From Singulisphaera sp. GP187 (GTDB taxonomy: Bacteria; Planctomycetota; Planctomycetia; Isosphaerales; Isosphaeraceae): a stretch of DNA of 64,000 nt. The notes beneath the pieces were generated by a model. The model was not told where the DNA came from and made no database searches. It was given only the letters and a program-made list of their open reading frames with translations. Location of the stretch: NCBI RefSeq assembly GCF_900129635.1, contig NZ_FSRB01000003.1, positions 124,001 to 188,000 of the forward strand. Reading direction: 5' to 3'. Of this stretch, positions 1 through 9,400 are shown one piece after another. The translations under genes were made by a program, and so were the position numbers. How positions within the stretch are numbered: position 1 is the first letter of the stretch; every line of letters begins with the position of its first letter.

Positions 1-874
1 CTTAAAACCATCCTACGCCAGCTCGAGAGAACCGGGTTGCTGGCATCCTGCCCGATCGGGACCGTCCGCGAGGCGACCCGCGAGGAACTGCTCCGAGTCC
101 ATACTCCCGGTTACTTGAAGATGGTCGCCGACTTCCAGGCAGAGGGCGGGGGGCGATCGAGGAGGATACCTGGGTCTCCCCGGGCTCAAACCGGGCGGCG
201 CTGCTCGCGGCAGGGGCCGCCGTCGAAGCCGTGACCGCCGTCGTCAACGGCCCCGGGAACCGTGCACTCTGCCTGGTCCGTCCCCCAGGGCACCACGCCA
301 GACCGGACGCGCCGATGGGGTTCTGCCTCTACGGCAATGTGGCGGTCGCCGCGGCCGACGCCGTGCATCGTCTGGGAATGCACCGCGTCCTGATCGTCGA
401 CTTCGACGTGCACCACGGCAACGGGACCCAGGAAATGTTCTACGACGATCCCTCGGTCGCGTTCCTCTCGATTCATCGCTTCCCGTTCTACCCGGGCACA
501 GGCGCGGCGAACGAGACCGGGACCGGGCGGGGCCTCGGGATGACCAAGAACATCCCCCTGCCCGCCCATGTTTCTCGGGCGGACTATCACGCGGCGTTCC
601 GGGCTGAATTGGATTCGATCGCGGATCGGGTCCGCCCCGAGCTCGTTCTGATCAGCGCGGGTTTCGATGCCCACGAGGAAGATCCCGTGGGCGGTCTGGG
701 TCTGGTGGAGGAGGACTTCGAAATTCTGACTCGCAACCTCATCGACGTCGCCGAGACCCATGCGCAGGGTCGGATCGTGAGCGTCCTTGAGGGGGGTACA
801 ACGTTTCGCGGCTCGCGGGATGTGTTGAGGTTCATCTCCGTAGCTTGGGCGCAGGACAGGTGGATCGCAAATGA
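1..874 (+). pseudogene. Histone deacetylase family protein, 5'-incomplete, two frameshifts
   Basis: Class II HDAC/acetoin-utilisation type deacetylase (arginase fold, zinc amidohydrolase). Family motifs are PPGHHA, then DFDVHHGNGTQ (the metal and catalytic His/Asp region), ISAGFDAHEEDP, and a C-terminal SVLEGG. The N-terminus lies off the left edge of the window. The reading begins in frame 1, needs one extra G in the six-G run at 148-153 to move into the frame carrying the HHA and DVHHGN motifs, and needs a second extra G in the six-G run at 791-796. With that second correction the end reads EGGYNVSRLAGCVEVHLRSL and stops at 872-874, overlapping the next ATG as ATGA. Uncorrected, the frame runs on nonsensically over the symporter gene. 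Both breaks are one-base losses in G runs, so sequencing error and genuine decay are both possible. Confidence 0.85.
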
Positions 875-2235
875 ACGCCGCTTCCGAAGGGTCGACGATG
901 CCAATGACGCCGAGCGGCCCGCGACGTCGGATTCCGTTCTTTGCTCGAATCCTCGCCGCGATGATGCTCGGTGTGGTCGTCGGCCTGATGTTCGGTCCAC
1001 GAGCGGAACCGCTTGGCCAACTCGGCAACGTCATCATCGGCTTGATCAAAACCCTCGCGGCGCCACTCCTGTTCTTCGCCGTCGTGGACGCCTTTCTGCG
1101 CACTCAGATTCGGCTCCGGAGCGGCTTGATCATGCTCGCCATCACCGCGACGAACGCGGCGTTGGCGGTCATCATCGGTCTGACGCTCTCGAACACACTT
1201 CGACCCGGCGATCATCTCACCGTATCGAGCGCGTTAAGCGCGCAGGCGAAGGCCGAGAGCGCCGTGCCCGAGGCCAAGAAGATCGACTTCTTGCGTGAGT
1301 TGACGAACTATATCCCCAGTAGCGTCGTCCGCCCGTTCCTCGATAACTCGATCATCTCGATTATTTTCCTCGCCCTGCTCTCCGGCATCGCGTTGCGGCA
1401 CGTGAAAAACGAGCAAGTGGCGGAGGGCGACCACGCCTACCGCGTGGTCGAACAACTCGTCGCGACGCTCTATCGCGCGATCGAGTTCATGCTCGGCGGA
1501 GTGATCGCGTTCGTTCCGTTGGCGGTCTTCGGCGTGGTCGCGAAGATGATCGGCCAAGAAGGTTTCGCCCCGTTAGTTGGCTTGGCCGCCTACGTTGGGG
1601 TCGCGGTCCTTGGCTTGGCGATTCAGGTCTTGGTGGTCTATCAGGCCTGGATCTACTTCGTCTCCCGACGGACCTTACGCGAGTTTTGGGTGGGCGCGCG
1701 GGATGCCGTGGTGTACGCGTTGGGGGCGAGCAGTAGCCTCGCGTCGCTCCCGGTCACACTCCGTTGTCTCGATCGGATGAAGGTCTCGCCCCAGTCGGCT
1801 CGGCTTGCGGCCTGCGTCGGGACGAATCTGAATAACGATGGGATCTTACTGTACGAGGCGATGGCGGTCCTCTTCGTCGCGCAGGTCTACGGCATCGAGC
1901 TCACGCTCGGCCAGCAGTTGCTGACCGCGGCATCCTGCGTGATCGCGGGTGTAGGGATCGCGGCCGTGCCCGACGCGGGTCTCATCTCGCTCGCTTTGGT
2001 GCTCGCCACCGTCGGGTTGCCACTGGAGCTGCTCCCGCTGCTCCTCACCGTCGACTGGCTGCTCTCGCGCTGTCGCGCAATGACCAACGTGACGAGTGAT
2101 ATTCTCGTGGCCGTTCTCCTCGATCGGTTCGATCGGGAGCAGAGTCCACCGGAGGAGGGGGCGGATCCAGAGCTCGAAGTCCAAGCTCCAATCCCGGTGG
2201 AAGCCACCGGGTCATTTCCGCCCCGAACCGCTTGA
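871..2235 (+). CDS. Dicarboxylate/amino acid:cation symporter (DAACS/SDF family)
   Basis: Inner-membrane secondary transporter of the GltP/DctA type, importing dicarboxylates or acidic amino acids with H+ or Na+. At 454 aa it is a normal family length. It has multiple hydrophobic segments, the SSSLASLPVTL serine-rich re-entrant loop near residue 287, and a VDWLLSRCRAMTNVTSD segment near the C-terminus matching the family VDWFLDRFRTMVNV region. The usual NMDGTAL substrate motif appears as NLNNDGILLYEA near residue 320, a noticeable departure. The start at 871 overlaps the HDAC stop (ATGA), suggesting translational coupling; a second Met lies at 898. The last ~115 bp belong to a tandem duplication that also carries the tRNA-Glu. 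The substrate cannot be fixed from sequence. Confidence 0.9.
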   Translation: MNAASEGSTMPMTPSGPRRRIPFFARILAAMMLGVVVGLMFGPRAEPLGQLGNVIIGLIKTLAAPLLFFAVVDAFLRTQIRLRSGLIMLAITATNAALAVIIGLTLSNTLRPGDHLTVSSALSAQAKAESAVPEAKKIDFLRELTNYIPSSVVRPFLDNSIISIIFLALLSGIALRHVKNEQVAEGDHAYRVVEQLVATLYRAIEFMLGGVIAFVPLAVFGVVAKMIGQEGFAPLVGLAAYVGVAVLGLAIQVLVVYQAWIYFVSRRTLREFWVGARDAVVYALGASSSLASLPVTLRCLDRMKVSPQSARLAACVGTNLNNDGILLYEAMAVLFVAQVYGIELTLGQQLLTAASCVIAGVGIAAVPDAGLISLALVLATVGLPLELLPLLLTVDWLLSRCRAMTNVTSDILVAVLLDRFDREQSPPEEGADPELEVQAPIPVEATGSFPPRTA

Positions 2236-2244
2236 AGTGTGTGA

Positions 2245-2319
2245 TGACCCCGACGGGATTTGAACCCGTGTTGCATGCGTGAAAGGCATGTGTCCTAGAC
2301 CAGGCTAGACGACGGGGCC
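2245..2319 (-). tRNA. tRNA-Glu (anticodon TTC), copy 1
   Basis: On the minus strand this folds into a cloverleaf. The acceptor GGCCCCG pairs with CGGGGTC, the anticodon stem CATGC/GCATG encloses the loop CTTTCAC with anticodon TTC, and the T arm is CGGGTTCAAATCCCG. It is 75 nt, with discriminator A and no encoded CCA. It lies convergent to and just downstream of the symporter gene. Confidence 0.95.
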
Positions 2320-2500
2320 TAAGCGGAGAGCAGCGGCGACAAGAAGAATAAACTTCCTGTCGCATCTCATCTCGATCGCTTGGAGCGATCGAGACAAGAG
2401 TCCAACGAAGTAAGGAGCGGATCGAGAGCTTGAAAACCAAGCTCCAATCCCAGTGGAAACCACCGGGCTATTTCCACCCCAGACCGCTGAAAAAGAGCAG

Positions 2501-2575
2501 TGACCCCGACGGGATTTGAACCCGTGTTGCATGCGTGAAAGGCATGTGTCCTAGACCAGGCTAGACGACGGGGCC
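2501..2575 (-). tRNA. tRNA-Glu (anticodon TTC), copy 2
   Basis: Same 75-nt tRNA-Glu as the copy 256 bp away, with the same arms and TTC anticodon. It is the second unit of the tandem duplication. No base difference from copy 1 is visible in the mature region. Confidence 0.95.
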
Positions 2576-2777
2576 TTAGTGTTGCGGCGAGGAATAATGT
2601 AACCGGACGAGGGAGATCAGTCAAGCCGAGGACTGACGAAGTTCGTCGAGAGTTGCCAGAAAGATTGGAGTCGGTCCGAGCCCGTTGCGGCGCCGTCGGG
2701 AAGCCGTTAGCCTCGGGAGAACCGAAGGGTGCGAAGCTACCAAGAGACAGGTCAGTCAGCAAACGAGGGTCGCCACC

Positions 2778-3338
2778 ATGTTGAAGATCTTGTTGATGTC
2801 GGGCGATGCAGGCGAGGCGCAGGAGATCTACTACGCCAAGTACCGCCTGGAAGAGGAGGGGTGGCTAGTTCACATCGCGGCACCCGAGAAGCGGGCCTTC
2901 CTCTCCGTGGTCCACGACTTCGAACCCGGATTCGACACGTACACCGAGAAACCGGGCTACCGAGTTGAGGCCGACCTTGGATTTGCGGAAGTCGATCCGA
3001 CGGCCTATGACGCCCTGGTCCTGCCAGGAGGCCGTGCCCCCGAGTATCTTCGGAACCGGCCCAACGCCGTGACAATTGTCCGACATTTCGTCGCGTCGAA
3101 CAAGCCGATCGCGGCCAACTGCCACGGCCCGTTGCTTTTAATTGCGGCCGGTGGCGTCAAAGGGAAGACGCTGACCTGCTATCCCGACCTCGAGCCCGAT
3201 CTTTGTGCCGCGGGCGCGGAGTTCGTGAATCGTGACGTTGTGGTCGATGGGACGCTCGTGACTGTCCGAGGATGGCCGGACAACGGCCCCTGGATGCGGG
3301 AATTCGTCCGCATCCTCAAATCGACGACGCCAGTGTAG
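2778..3338 (+). CDS. DJ-1/PfpI family protein
   Basis: A 186-aa member of the class I glutamine amidotransferase-like superfamily (PfpI protease, deglycase or chaperone-like enzymes), probably cytoplasmic. The nucleophile elbow is ANCHGP with Cys115-His116. The strand LVLPGGRAPEYLR (residues 80-92) and an N-terminal Glu (13 or 16) match the family active-site layout. The ATG at 2778 was chosen because GAGGG lies about 9 nt upstream and the domain starts right there (MLKILLMSGD); an upstream extension to 2685 has no domain content. It stands alone, downstream of the tRNA-Glu pair on the opposite strand. A deglycase-like or stress role is only a family-level guess. Confidence 0.88.
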   Translation: MLKILLMSGDAGEAQEIYYAKYRLEEEGWLVHIAAPEKRAFLSVVHDFEPGFDTYTEKPGYRVEADLGFAEVDPTAYDALVLPGGRAPEYLRNRPNAVTIVRHFVASNKPIAANCHGPLLLIAAGGVKGKTLTCYPDLEPDLCAAGAEFVNRDVVVDGTLVTVRGWPDNGPWMREFVRILKSTTPV

Positions 3339-3415
3339 AAGCACGAGTTGAACGTCCCGGGAACGCCCGAGGCCGAAGTCGGCCGACGGGGTTTGGGACG
3401 GGAGCCGTCAATGCG

Positions 3416-3438
3416 ATGAGGCCCGTCGAGGGCCTCAT
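3416..3438. terminator. Perfect hairpin between the convergent DJ-1 and csrA genes
   Basis: ATGAGGCCC (3416-3424) and GGGCCTCAT (3430-3438) form a perfect 9-bp stem with a 5-nt loop. It lies between two convergent stop codons, as expected of a bidirectional transcription end. No U tract follows, so intrinsic termination is uncertain. Confidence 0.5.
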
Positions 3439-3496
3439 GGTGCGCAGGTGGGAAGGGGCCAGGCCGTGAGCCTGGTTGCCGTTGAGTCGACTCGAT

Positions 3497-3715
3497 TCAG
3501 CTCACGCCCGAATCAGGACTGACCGGACTCCGATCGGGCTCGCCCACCTTCGTTTGGTTTTGGATGGCCTCGTACACCTCGCGGCGATGTACCGTCACAT
3601 CCTTTGGGGCGTCGATGCCTAGGCGCACCTTATCACCCCGAATCTCGATCACGGTAATCGTGATGTTATCGTTGATGATGATGCTCTCGTTCTTCTTACG
3701 GGAGAGAACCAGCAT
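3497..3715 (-). CDS. csrA: Carbon storage regulator CsrA
   Basis: Post-transcriptional regulator that binds GGA motifs in mRNA leaders and modulates translation. The 72-aa protein begins MLVLSRKKNESIIIND, continues with ITVIEIRGDKVRLGIDAPKDVTVHRREVYE, and covers the complete CsrA beta-sheet fold. The Arg at the VHRREV position is the usual RNA-binding residue. The C-terminal tail beyond residue 55 is variable and acidic/Ser-Pro rich. A strong Shine-Dalgarno, GAGGGGAG, lies just upstream of the ATG. The nearest upstream gene on the same strand is the sigma factor, 256 nt away with a hairpin between, so csrA probably has its own promoter. Confidence 0.96.
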   Translation of the reverse strand: MLVLSRKKNESIIINDNITITVIEIRGDKVRLGIDAPKDVTVHRREVYEAIQNQTKVGEPDRSPVSPDSGVS

Positions 3716-3894
3716 CGCCGCTCCCCTCTAAGCCAAGCGTCCTTGGCAAGACCCGTGTAACACGGGAGGCACATCTTCGAAGTCGATACGTCGTAGAGGT
3801 CTTCCGTCATCACCAGCAACGGGATCGACATCCTCATTACAACTTTACACGCCGAAGATAGGGGGTCAAGGGGCCGTGGGAATTTCCCCACTTT

Positions 3895-3932
3895 CGCAGA
3901 TCAGGAAACCCGGGTAGTTTCCATGATCTGCG
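3895..3932 (-). terminator. Hairpin downstream of the sigma factor gene
   Basis: CGCAGATCAGGAAAC and GTTTCCATGATCTGCG pair over 15 bp with a single bulged base and a short loop. It sits about 40 nt beyond the sigma-factor stop codon on the minus strand, a plausible 3' end. There is no clear T run. Confidence 0.45.
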
Positions 3933-3971
3933 TAAGCCGTGAAGTGGTGAACGCCAGGATGGCGGGAGGGG

Positions 3972-4712
3972 TTAGTTGTCGAGTTCGGAGGAATAGCGGC
4001 GATAGAGGTTGCCCAGCCCGAGGTCGAAGATTTCCGCCTCGATGTCTTCCGGTTCCGCGGGGTGAATCGTTTCGCGAAGCTCCATGATGAGGAGTTCGAG
4101 GAACTTGGCTCGGGCCCGCTGGAGGGTTTTGCGGAACGCTTCGGGAGTCACGGTCGTTCGGTTTTGTTCGCCCAGTTGCTGTGCGAGCTCGTCGATCGAC
4201 GCCTTGGGGTTGCCCACTCGGAGGTGAAGTACCGTCGCGTACCGATTCTTCGGGGTGTTGACTTCGTAGGTGTCCAGCCGTGTCCAGACGCGCTTGATCA
4301 CAGCTTCGCGCCAGACCCGATCGTAATCGGCGTCGGGGCTTGCCGGGTCGAGGAGATCGCCGGGCGGGAGTGGCTGAATCTTCTTGGCTCGGAAGTGGTC
4401 GATAATCAGGCGATGGAGCACGGTCCGCAGATAGTCGCGGAACCGCCCTTTATTGTTGTCCGCCCCCGCCAACTTGTGCGTGAGGAGTTTCGTCCAGAAC
4501 TCCTGGAAGACTTCGTCGGCCAGATTTCGATCGCGCAGCTTGAGTCGGAGGTATCGTTCCACCGCATCGTGATAGCGGCCGATCAACTCACGCATCGCCG
4601 CCTGGCCGACCGGCCCGGGGCAATGCGCATTGCGAATCGTGGTCCAACTCGTCTCCAAGTCGGTCAGGTTCTCGCCCGAGATTGGATTAGCCCCTGATTC
4701 GGGGAGGTCCAT
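3972..4712 (-). CDS. ECF-like RNA polymerase sigma factor, planctomycete type
   Basis: Sigma-70-superfamily protein of 246 aa with region 2 in the first half (YLRLKLRDRNLADEVFQEFW, then FRDYLRTVLHRLIIDHFRAKK) and a region-4-like segment around SIDELAQQLGEQNRTTVTPEAFRKTLQRARAKFLELL. The SxTPEAFRKTLQRAR arrangement and acidic C-terminal extension resemble the large ECF-like group expanded in Planctomycetes. The ATG at 4712 is preferred because GAGGTGG lies 8 nt upstream; a GTG at 4724 would put that sequence inside the gene. No anti-sigma gene is adjacent. A parS-like motif lies 40 nt upstream of the start. Target promoters are unknown. Confidence 0.88.
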   Translation of the reverse strand: MDLPESGANPISGENLTDLETSWTTIRNAHCPGPVGQAAMRELIGRYHDAVERYLRLKLRDRNLADEVFQEFWTKLLTHKLAGADNNKGRFRDYLRTVLHRLIIDHFRAKKIQPLPPGDLLDPASPDADYDRVWREAVIKRVWTRLDTYEVNTPKNRYATVLHLRVGNPKASIDELAQQLGEQNRTTVTPEAFRKTLQRARAKFLELLIMELRETIHPAEPEDIEAEIFDLGLGNLYRRYSSELDN

Positions 4713-4754
4713 GTTCTGGCCCACCTCAGTTGGACGTTTCCCGTAAGCCTAGGG

Positions 4755-4770
4755 AGTTTCACGTGGAACT
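4755..4770. other. parS-like site 1 (ParB-binding candidate)
   Basis: The sequence AGTTTCACGTGGAACT matches the bacterial parS consensus TGTTTCACGTGAAACA at 13 of 16 positions and is a near-palindrome around CACGTG. It is intergenic, upstream of the sigma factor. A second similar site lies at 11852. No parA or parB is in the window, so binding is inferred only. Confidence 0.4.
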
Positions 4771-4938
4771 TCACTTGATGCCCTAGCCCGAGGGCAATAC
4801 GCCCGGTCGCCCTTATGAGACTCGACGCGATCGAGCCTGTCAAGAAGAGCGACAGTGGCGATCGAAATTTCCCGCACCGGGGGGTCGGAACGCCGTTTTG
4901 GGAGGAGACCGCAACCCTCGTGAAGTCTCCCGAACAAG

Positions 4939-5011
4939 TACGCCCGGCAGGATTCGAACCTGCGACCGACGGTTTAGAAAACCGTTGCTCTATCCACTGA
5001 GCTACGAGCGC
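4939..5011 (-). tRNA. tRNA-Arg (anticodon TCT)
   Basis: 73-nt cloverleaf on minus. The 5' acceptor is GCGCTCG and the 3' acceptor CGGGCGT, with two G-T wobbles. The D arm is AGCTCAGTGGATAGAGC, the anticodon loop TTTCTAA within ACGGT/ACCGT gives TCT, and the T loop is GGTTCGAATCC. Discriminator A; CCA not encoded. Confidence 0.95.
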
Positions 5012-5061
5012 ATCGATGATCGGCAACTCGGCCGCGCGGGCCTTGGCGGTATTGTATGAGG

Positions 5062-5135
5062 TGCGCCCGGCAGGATTCGAACCTGCGGCCTGCGGTTTAG
5101 GAAACCGCCGCTCTATCCACCTGAGCTACGGGCGC
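5062..5135 (-). tRNA. tRNA-Arg (anticodon CCT)
   Basis: 74-nt cloverleaf on minus. Acceptor GCGCCCG/CGGGCGC is fully paired, and the anticodon loop TTCCTAA inside GCGGT/ACCGC gives CCT. The T arm is shared with the TCT isoacceptor 50 bp away, suggesting an old tandem duplication with anticodon change. Together they read AGA and AGG codons. Confidence 0.95.
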
Positions 5136-5270
5136 GATTACTGAGTGCGTGCTCGATAATGCTCCAAGAGGCGGTATGCTGTCAACGCCGGGAATGCGTG
5201 ACTCACCGATTTCGTGAGTTGCGCGCGATTTGAGCGCGCGGTCGACATCAACACCGAGGGGGGGCCTGAG

Positions 5271-6053
5271 ATGACGGTCGGGGAGCGAGTCGCGATCGTA
5301 ACGGGAGGTTCCCGAGGCATCGGTCGGGGGATCGTCGAAGAACTCTCCGCCCTGAAATACTCGGTGGTCGTCAACTACCGTTCCGATGGCGAAGCCGCTG
5401 AGGCGACCTGTCGTGAAGCCGAGAACCGAGGGGCCCCGCGTACTCTCGCGATTCGCGCGGACGTCTCCGACCTCGAAGCCGGGCGAGCCATGGTGGAGCG
5501 GACCGTTGCCGAGTTCGGCCGGATCGACCTCCTGGTGAACAACGCGGGCGTCGCGCCCTTGGTTCGGCTCGACCTCATGAACACGACGGCCGAGAGTTGG
5601 GATCGCGTCCTCGGGATCAACCTCCGCGGCCCCTTCTTCCTGACCCAGCAGGTGGCCACGTCGATGGTCGACTTGCTTCGTGCCGGCACGATCGCCGATC
5701 CTCAGATCATTTTCGTGACCTCGATCTCAAGCACGTTCGCCAGCGTCACCCGCGGCGAGTACTGTGTCTCAAAGGCGGGGCTGAGCATGGTTGCGCAGCT
5801 CTTCGCCACCCGGCTGGCCGACGAGGGGATCCGCGTCAACGAGGTTCGTCCGGGGATCATCGCCACCGACATGACCGGCGCCGTCCGGGACGTTTACGAT
5901 CGGCGGATTGCCGGCGGGCTTGTCCCGATCCGACGCTGGGGAACTCCGCTCGATATCGGCCGAGCGGTTGGGGCGCTGGCCGCCGAGTCCTTCCCTTACA
6001 CCACCGGGGAAGTCTTTCATGTGGATGGAGGTTTGCACCTTCGGCGGCTCTGA
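5271..6053 (+). CDS. SDR family oxidoreductase (3-ketoacyl-ACP reductase-like)
   Basis: Classical short-chain dehydrogenase/reductase of 260 aa, using NAD(P)H to interconvert ketones and alcohols. The cofactor motif TGGSRGIG is at 11-18, NNAG at about 90-93, the catalytic Ser near 151, and YCVSK (Tyr164, Lys168) completes the triad. The end, YTTGEVFHVDGGLHL, is typical of FabG-like enzymes. The ATG at 5271 follows the G-rich ribosome-binding stretch GAGGGGGGGCC; the open frame extends to 5214 without domain content. It is monocistronic, just downstream of the divergently oriented tRNA-Arg pair. The substrate is undetermined; no acyl-carrier or fatty-acid genes are next to it. Confidence 0.87.
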   Translation: MTVGERVAIVTGGSRGIGRGIVEELSALKYSVVVNYRSDGEAAEATCREAENRGAPRTLAIRADVSDLEAGRAMVERTVAEFGRIDLLVNNAGVAPLVRLDLMNTTAESWDRVLGINLRGPFFLTQQVATSMVDLLRAGTIADPQIIFVTSISSTFASVTRGEYCVSKAGLSMVAQLFATRLADEGIRVNEVRPGIIATDMTGAVRDVYDRRIAGGLVPIRRWGTPLDIGRAVGALAAESFPYTTGEVFHVDGGLHLRRL

Positions 6054-6465
6054 ATCGCCCCCGACCGTTGTTGGGTCCGATTCCGCTCATTCCCCGAGCC
6101 TCAGGCGTCACCCCGCCGCGAGCCGACCGTACCCCCAGTGGTCGGACGATCGATCCCAATGGGAACGAGCCGTTTCGGCTGACCAAGCGAGCCGAGCCAG
6201 GGTAGGGGTGTCGACGCGTGTTCCTCTTCGGTTACAATTCTCCTGAAGTCCGGGTCGTTTCGCATCACCTCCCCCTGTCGCTCAAACCGCGATTGTGTTC
6301 GGACTCAGGATCGAAGTCACCGGCCAATCGGCCGACCGCGACCTATAAGGAGATTTGGTGGCGTGGGCTTCGCGAAGTCCGGGCTTCCAAATCATTGAAG
6401 AGAGCGTCGGCGTTTGACGGGAGTGAGTTCCCGGTCGATGTCGTGAGTTGGGGATGGGAGCGTCA
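6054..6465. other. Intergenic region upstream of the kinase gene
   Basis: About 410 bp without a convincing gene. A possible sigma-70-like promoter is TCGACG (6211-6216), 16 nt, TACAAT (6233-6238), which would give a leader of roughly 220 nt for the kinase mRNA. Short open frames here lack ribosome-binding sites and conserved sequence. Confidence 0.3.
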
Positions 6466-9400
6466 ATGTCCGAGGGTGCAACCACCAACGCCAGCAAACC
6501 TCAACCGAGGATTGGCAGTTACCTCCTGCTCCACTCGCTGGGCTCGGGGGGGATGAGTTCGGTCTTCAAGGCCGTCCACGTCGAAACTGGCCATGAGGTG
6601 GCGGTCAAGGTGCTCCCGCGCGCTCTGGCCAAGAATTCGACGCTGCTTCAGCGCTTCATTCGCGAAGCCAAAAGCGCCGAGTCGCTCGAACATCCCAACA
6701 TCGTTTCGATCTACGATCGCGGAGTCGATCAGGGCCGTCACTACCTCGTTCTCGAATATGTCGAAGGGGGAGACCTCCACGACCGCGTGCGGCAAGGCGG
6801 CCCGATGGGGATCGGTGAGGCCGTCGCAGCCATTCGCTCGATCGCAACCGGTCTGCAGTACGCGGCGAGTCAAGGCTTGATCCACCGTGATATCAAGCCC
6901 GCGAACTTGCTGATGACCCCGTCAAAGCTCGTCAAAATTATTGACCTCGGCCTGGCGCTCCAGGCGGAGAGCGAGGATGAACGGGTCACTCGGGAAGGGA
7001 CGACCGTTGGCACGGTCGACTATATGTCGCCCGAGCAGGCACGCGATAGTCGAGCGACGAGCGAGCGAAGCGACATCTATTCGCTGGGCTGTACCTTCTA
7101 CTTCTTGTTGACGGGATTTCCTCCGTTTCCCGGCGGCGACATCGCCGATAAGCTCAGCCGACACTGCTCCGAGCCTCCTCCCGACTCGCGGAAACTACGC
7201 CCCGAGATCCCTGGCCCGGTGGCGCTCCTGATTCGTCGAATGATGGCGAAGCGTCCCGAAAACCGGTTCGCGAACTACGCGGAGTTGATGGACGAGCTCG
7301 ACGTCGTGCCCACGGCCGTAGAGCCCTTACCGAAGGAGGTCGATGATCCCGACCTGCTCTTCGCATTGGTGGACGAGGGCGACGAAGGTGGGGACGGCGA
7401 TACGCCCACGGTCGATGCGTTGGGAGAGCCTGTCTTCGCCCTGATCGACGAGGACGACAACGATCCGATCACCGAACTTTCCGTCGATCGGCTCGAGCTC
7501 CTCGAGCCTGAACCGAAGCGACAGGCCGGGATCCTTGGCCCTCGGACGGAATCGACTCCGCCGATCGAGCTGACCATGGCGGAGCTCGCCTCACTCGACG
7601 ACCCCACACCCGTCTCCGCGCCGCTCCGTCGGCCCACACCGGCTGCGCCCATCAGCCGATTGGCCGGCCCGGACCTCTTGGCCAACGCATTGCTCGAGGA
7701 GGAGCTGGACGCTCAGTTCGAGCCATCCCCCTATCTCTCGGGTTCGCGGACCCACGATGATACGACCAAGAAGCTGGTACTCACCTACACGCTCATCGGG
7801 CTGGGGCTGATCGTATTCATCATCGGGGTCCATCAGCTCTACCTTGCCTCGCTCCCCACTCAGGAACTGGAGGTCGAACGCCCGGAGATATCGAAGGCGA
7901 ACGATGCGCCGGAACCGGTGGTTGCCAGCCTCGTTCCCCCCGCGCCACCACGCCTGACGTCGATTCCGCCCCCGGTTCCGACGATTGCCGATCCGCGGGC
8001 CAAGGAGCCCGTGCCCGCTCTGCCTTGGGTCGAGCCCGATGACCCGGTTTCCTCGGTGCTCCAGGAACCCGACTACGGCTTGGAACGTGAGCGGCGGTTC
8101 ATCCCGGCCTGGGCAAGGACCAACGTTCCGGATCGACTCGGCGGTCACTTCATGAGCGTGAAACGCGTGGTCGATCCCCGAGATCCCAGTCAGAAACATG
8201 CCCTGAAGCCAGCGCTCGAGGCGACGATCGGTGGAACCATCGAACTCGCCGATAGCGGCCCTTTTTTTGAAGACGACCTGCGGATCCGCGGCGATGCGCT
8301 GCTGATCCGAGCGCGCGAGGGTTATCGTCCGATCGTCTGCATCGAACCGGGTCAGCTCGACGTCGTCCGAGGACAACCCGCCTTGATCGTGCTTGAGGGC
8401 AAAAGTCTGGTCCTCGAGGGTCTCGATCTGGTCGTCAACGTCCAAGATCTGCCACTGGCCCAGACGGCTCTCTTCCTCTGCCGCGGCGGAAATCTGACGC
8501 TCAGCCGCTGCACCGTGACGATCCAGAACCCATATCGCCGGCCCTTCAGTCTGGTTCGAACCACGAGCGCACCCCGCCCCTCACGAGTGCGAATCGAGCA
8601 GTCGATAGTCCGCGGCGCCTCGTTCTCGGCCCTGACGCTGAATGGTGGTAGTGTTGACGTCGTCTTGACTCGGACCGTGGTCGCGAGCGGGGGAGCGCCG
8701 CTGATTCAGACGGCGAGTGTGGAGCTGGACGCTGACCGAACCATTTTGTTCAATCGGAGCGTACTCTCTGGTCGCGGCTCGCTTCTGGAAGTGGGTAACC
8801 ACTCAGGGCCTGGCCGCCCTCGACCGATCGTCCTTCGCGCACTCGGCACAACGTTCGCCCAGCTGGCCGGCGAAGGGACGGCGAGCCTGATGGTCTCGGC
8901 GGCGGAGGAGGGCCGTCCCAACGAGCAGATTCGGTGGGCAGGTGCGTTCAACGTCTTCGCAGGGTGGCACAACTGGATGTCGACCGCGAAGGGACGCGTC
9001 GTCAAGCTCGCTAATCTTTCGGCGGCACGGAATGCCTGGCCCGACCTCGAGGCCGGGAATCGTGAGGATTTTACGCGTTGGCGAATCCCGGGCTCGCCGT
9101 TGCAACTCCGCCCAGCCGAGCTGGCACCGCTTGCAGTCGAGCGTGAGGGCAGCTTGTCACGAGTTGCATCGCCGAGTCCTTACCTCCTCGAAAAGACTTT
9201 TGAGCCGTTCAACAACCCGACGATTCCCCGGCTCGCGATTCCTTCCCGCCCCTTGCCAACAACGAAGCCCGAGCTTCCGACACAACCCTCGATCACGGCG
9301 GCCACGCCTCCGGAGAGCGCGGCGGGCGAGGCGAGTTCCCGAGGCGAGCGCGAACTCGCCTTTAATCTCGCGGCCGCCCCCTGGAATGGTGACCTCGGCC

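Larger units (their letters stand above)
2121..2575. repeat. Tandem duplication (period 256 bp) carrying symporter 3' end plus tRNA-Glu
   Basis: The segment ~2121-2319 (last codons of the symporter, spacer, tRNA-Glu) recurs at ~2373-2575. Shared landmarks are agagtcca, gcggatc.agagctt, ccaagctccaatccc.gtgga, ccaccggg and the whole tRNA. The spacing of the tRNA copies and of the agagtcca landmark is exactly 256 bp. The tRNAs are identical as read, while the protein-derived part of copy 2 has diverged and lost its frame, as expected when only the tRNA stays under selection. Confidence 0.85.
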
